Below are positions 61,106-64,000 of a stretch of DNA of 64,000 nt, in pieces (the stretch's first letter is position 1; every line of letters begins with the position of its first letter). Both the position numbers and the translations under genes were made by a program. A model generated the notes under the pieces. That model ran no database searches. It saw only the letters and a list, made by a program, of their open reading frames with translations, and was not told the origin of the DNA. The stretch is taken from NCBI GenBank assembly GCA_015069425.1, contig SVIP01000005.1, positions 62,001 to 126,000 of the forward strand, given 5' to 3'. The stretch is from Clostridiales bacterium. Its GTDB lineage: Bacteria; Bacillota; Clostridia; Christensenellales; Borkfalkiaceae.

Positions 61106-62521
61106 TTAGTCAAATTTTGGACTTTGCTCCCACAAAACACTCATATTCTTAAACCAGTCGGTATCTTTAAGAACTTTTTGCTCGTTAGAACACTCCACAA
61201 AAACTTCTTTCCCTGCTTCGGATATTACCACTATATTTCCGTGAAGAGGTTCAAGTTTATCTCCACGATTATAGTTGGTTATTATTTGTCCTTTATACTC
61301 TACAGTCGGCTTTTCAGAATTTACAACAAGATTCACAGTCATTGGCACATAAATTTTGTCAGTATATACTGAAATTCTTTCATAGAACGGACGAGATGGA
61401 AAAGTGCTCGGCAAATAGTCGGTATATTGCACGCTACCCGCACAGCAACAAGCGACGCAGATTTTAGGTTTTATCTCTTTCAACAACACTTCGTTAGAAG
61501 AGGTTGGTGAGCCGTGATGCCCCGCCTTAAAGAGTTCTACTTGGCTAAAATTGTATTTTTCTGCAAGTTTTTCTTCACCCTCTTTTTCTAAATCGCCAGT
61601 AAATAAGAACTGTCTATCTCCGTGATGGAAAAGAGCACAAACTGAATAGTTATTTTCGTCTTCCGAACTATGGTCGTAAAAATAATTGTAAAGTATTTCT
61701 AATTTTAAGCTACCGTTCTCACTTAAATCGTATGTCCTCTTTGCTCCGTTCTGGTTATTATAACACTCTAAAGCCGTATAATGAACGCTATTTCCGTCGT
61801 CAATTTCACTTTGCCTTTCAGATTGATATCTTTCAAATGCTTTAGTTGTTTTATCGCTTAGTGGAAAGTCTATAATGGTCGAAACTTCATATTTATCAAA
61901 AAGACTTTGACCGTTTGTACTTCCTGCAAAACAAGCAATATGATCTAGGTCTGCGTGAGTTACAATAACGAATTCAAGCGTTTTATCCTTACAATATTTA
62001 TCAATGTAATTTTCAATATCATCAATACTATCGTAATTACTTCCGCCGTCTATTAAAATATCATTATTCCCCGCCTTTATATAAACGCAATCGCCAGCCT
62101 CGTCATTGCCAAGCATCATAAAGTGGAAAGACATTTCCTCTTTAACTTTTGATTTAACATAGTAACAAACAGTACAAGATTCTTGGTCTTGCCTCAAACT
62201 ATGTACAGTAAAATCTTTTGTGCTATTACAGTTCTTACAACTTATCCAATGTCCATCTTTATTATATTTATATTCTGTATCATAATCGTGAAGCGTTGTT
62301 GGTAAAAAATGTTTTTCTTCGTAGCCACAATATTTACAGACATAAAGTTCTTCTCCAATAGCATTACAAGTTGCCTCTTTAATGACTTCTGGCTCACCAA
62401 AACTATGAAAACATAAATCTTTTGGGATAAACTCTGATGCAAGTTCGCACCCCGAAATCATACATAACATAATTGTTGCAACAAATAAGCAAAGTGCACT
62501 TTTTACAAAATTTTTTCTCAT
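61106..62521 (-). CDS. Lipoprotein with MBL-fold (ComEC/Rec2-like) hydrolase domain and N-terminal Cys-rich repeats
   Basis: Lipobox MISGC; THADLDHIACF metal-binding motif; LFTGDLEKEGE; FKAGHHGSPTSS. Confidence 0.85.
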   Translation of the reverse strand: MRKNFVKSALCLFVATIMLCMISGCELASEFIPKDLCFHSFGEPEVIKEATCNAIGEELYVCKYCGYEEKHFLPTTLHDYDTEYKYNKDGHWISCKNCNSTKDFTVHSLRQDQESCTVCYYVKSKVKEEMSFHFMMLGNDEAGDCVYIKAGNNDILIDGGSNYDSIDDIENYIDKYCKDKTLEFVIVTHADLDHIACFAGSTNGQSLFDKYEVSTIIDFPLSDKTTKAFERYQSERQSEIDDGNSVHYTALECYNNQNGAKRTYDLSENGSLKLEILYNYFYDHSSEDENNYSVCALFHHGDRQFLFTGDLEKEGEEKLAEKYNFSQVELFKAGHHGSPTSSNEVLLKEIKPKICVACCCAGSVQYTDYLPSTFPSRPFYERISVYTDKIYVPMTVNLVVNSEKPTVEYKGQIITNYNRGDKLEPLHGNIVVISEAGKEVFVECSNEQKVLKDTDWFKNMSVLWEQSPKFD

Positions 62522-62530
62522 TTTCCCTCC

Positions 62531-63505
62531 TTAAAGCAATGTTTTTCTGAGGTCTTCATTTGTTAGTGGTGATAAATATTTTATCGGCACGTCAAATACG
62601 GTAACAACTCCTGTCTTGCCCTCTTTTGCCATCTTTGCAACCGCTCTTCCGTACGCTACTAATACACTACCCGTAAGTTCGGGATTAGAATCAAGTTTTA
62701 GAGAAAGTTCAAGTAAGTGTGCGTTTTCTTTTGTTGTATTCCCAGAACGGAAAACAAATCCGCCGTGAGAGAGTTTTTGTTGCATACTCCTTACTTCTTC
62801 TTCACTAACAAAATTTACTATAGTATCGTAATCTGCAAAATAGTTAGGCATTTCTTTAATCGCCTTTTCAATAGCAGATTTGTCTACACCGTCGTCTACT
62901 GCAACAAAACATTCTCTAAGGTGTTTATCTCTTGTAGAAAGTTTTGGATTTTGCCCACTTCTAACAGCAGATAATGCCTCCTCCTTAGGTATGGTGTACT
63001 GAATTGCGTTTTTAACACCCTCAATTCTTCTAATTGCGTCGCTATGCCCTTGAGAAACACCTTTACCCCAGAAAGTATAATCATTTCCATCAGGCAAAAC
63101 TGCACCAAAAAGCATTCTTGCAATCGAGAATACGCCTGGGTCCCAACCGATACTAATTGCTGAAAGAGTACCATTTTCTTTTGCTACCTTTTCAAGTTTA
63201 TCATAGTATTCTGGAATCTTTGCGTGTGTATCAAATGAATCTACTGTATTAAAATCTTTTAACAAGTTAGCCGTATTATTTGGAAGATCAGTAGCACTTC
63301 CGCCACAAAGTAAAAGAACGTCGATTTCCCCTTTAAATGCTCCAAGTTTTTCCATTGAATAAACGGGGTAATTAACTATAGGATTTAAAGCAGATGGGTC
63401 TCTACGCGTAAAAATCCCCACACACTCCATATCACTTGCTTTGCTTACGGCAAGAGTTACCCCCTTTCCTAAATTACCATATCCAACAATACCAACTTTA
63501 ATCAT
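62531..63505 (-). CDS. ddh: meso-diaminopimelate D-dehydrogenase
   Basis: MIKVGIVGYGNLGKGVTLAVSKASDMECVGIFTRRDP; SIGWDPGVFSIARML; GKGVSQGHSDAIRRIEGV. Confidence 0.93.
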   Translation of the reverse strand: MIKVGIVGYGNLGKGVTLAVSKASDMECVGIFTRRDPSALNPIVNYPVYSMEKLGAFKGEIDVLLLCGGSATDLPNNTANLLKDFNTVDSFDTHAKIPEYYDKLEKVAKENGTLSAISIGWDPGVFSIARMLFGAVLPDGNDYTFWGKGVSQGHSDAIRRIEGVKNAIQYTIPKEEALSAVRSGQNPKLSTRDKHLRECFVAVDDGVDKSAIEKAIKEMPNYFADYDTIVNFVSEEEVRSMQQKLSHGGFVFRSGNTTKENAHLLELSLKLDSNPELTGSVLVAYGRAVAKMAKEGKTGVVTVFDVPIKYLSPLTNEDLRKTLL

Positions 63506-63714
63506 AATTTCACCTAATTTCTTTATTTACTATTTAATTTTACAATACTTTTCCATAATAGAAAAGCGTTTTAATAAAAGTTTTTGTTATAACGATTATT
63601 CGTTTTTGTTTTATATCTTTTAATTAGTGTTTTTGTTACAAAATTACTTAAAATATCTTATCATTTTAATTATATAATTAAAAGCACTTCAAGTCAAGGT
63701 CAAGGAGAAAAATT

Positions 63715-64000
63715 TTGAAAACCTTTTTTAAATCCATAGATTATTTTTGTGTATTAAAGTACGCTTGCATATTGTTTAGTTTCTTAGTTTTTGCAAATCT
63801 TGAAACTACGCCTTTGCCATATTCGGCAGGAATTTACGTAGCAGTGCTTGCAAACGGCAGTGCTATAATTACCACTTCACTTTTATATTTAGGCTCTTTT
63901 CTTATAATAAATGCACCAGGTCTTTTAGGTTCGCAGGCTATTTTATGTCTTCTATTTATGATTATTTCTTTAGTGTATAGAAAATTCAACATAAAAACCA
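63715..64000 (+). CDS. Integral membrane protein, truncated by window edge; possibly the N-terminus of a SpoIIE-like protein
   Basis: TTG start after AAGGAG; MKTFFKSIDYFCVLKYACILFSFLVFANLETTPLPYSAGIYVAVLANGSAIITTSLLYLGSFLIINAPGLLGSQAILCLLFMIISLVYRKFNIK. Confidence 0.6.
   Translation, partial: MKTFFKSIDYFCVLKYACILFSFLVFANLETTPLPYSAGIYVAVLANGSAIITTSLLYLGSFLIINAPGLLGSQAILCLLFMIISLVYRKFNIKT

Noticed and set aside
1-64000. CRISPR array, prophage, transposon, toxin-antitoxin or defence island
   Set aside because: No direct-repeat arrays, integrase/transposase or phage genes, or recognisable defence genes were seen; the window is dominated by core genes.
1-64000. tRNA or rRNA genes
   Set aside because: No convincing tRNA or rRNA gene seen; the only CCA-ending tRNA-like structure is that of tmRNA. 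tRNAscan-SE would be needed to be sure.

Overview
This 64-kb window is mostly conserved housekeeping DNA from a low-GC, spore-forming Firmicute, probably class Clostridia (inferred from gene content; species not determinable here). From about 5.8 to 63.5 kb nearly everything is on the minus strand. Main blocks: metK (truncated at the left edge); two ABC exporters plus a radical SAM protein (+); a HAD hydrolase; a polyamine-type ABC operon (potABCD-like); feoAB; the complete S10-spc-alpha ribosomal protein superoperon (rpsJ to rplQ, including secY, adk, map, infA, rpmJ and rpoA); clpX-clpP-tig; an RqcH/NFACT gene; two RluA-type pseudouridine synthases; ileS; a long SRP RNA (+); tmRNA (-) beside metA-metY-smpB-rnr-secG; the glycolytic genes gpmI, tpiA and pgk; a Na/Pi cotransporter; trmL, dus, a SpoVB-like flippase and spoVT; an MBL-fold lipoprotein; ddh; and a truncated membrane-protein CDS at the right edge. 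I found no phage, transposon, CRISPR or defence locus. The strongest candidate for something undescribed is a promoter- and terminator-flanked structured RNA of about 330 nt (225-nt core closed by a long-range stem) between the feo locus and potA (11266-11598, minus). Second is a 24-nt bipartite motif (AATTTCCGTTG-N5-TGTGGGGG) found in both the S10 leader and the rpsD-rpoA intergenic region. Other points are the tmRNA tag (A)ANNNELAFAA, an intrinsic attenuator ahead of rpsJ, a C-terminally membrane-anchored PotD-like protein without a lipobox, and a PotA with an apparent duplicated C-terminal domain. Everything was read by eye; no searches or folding programs were run.
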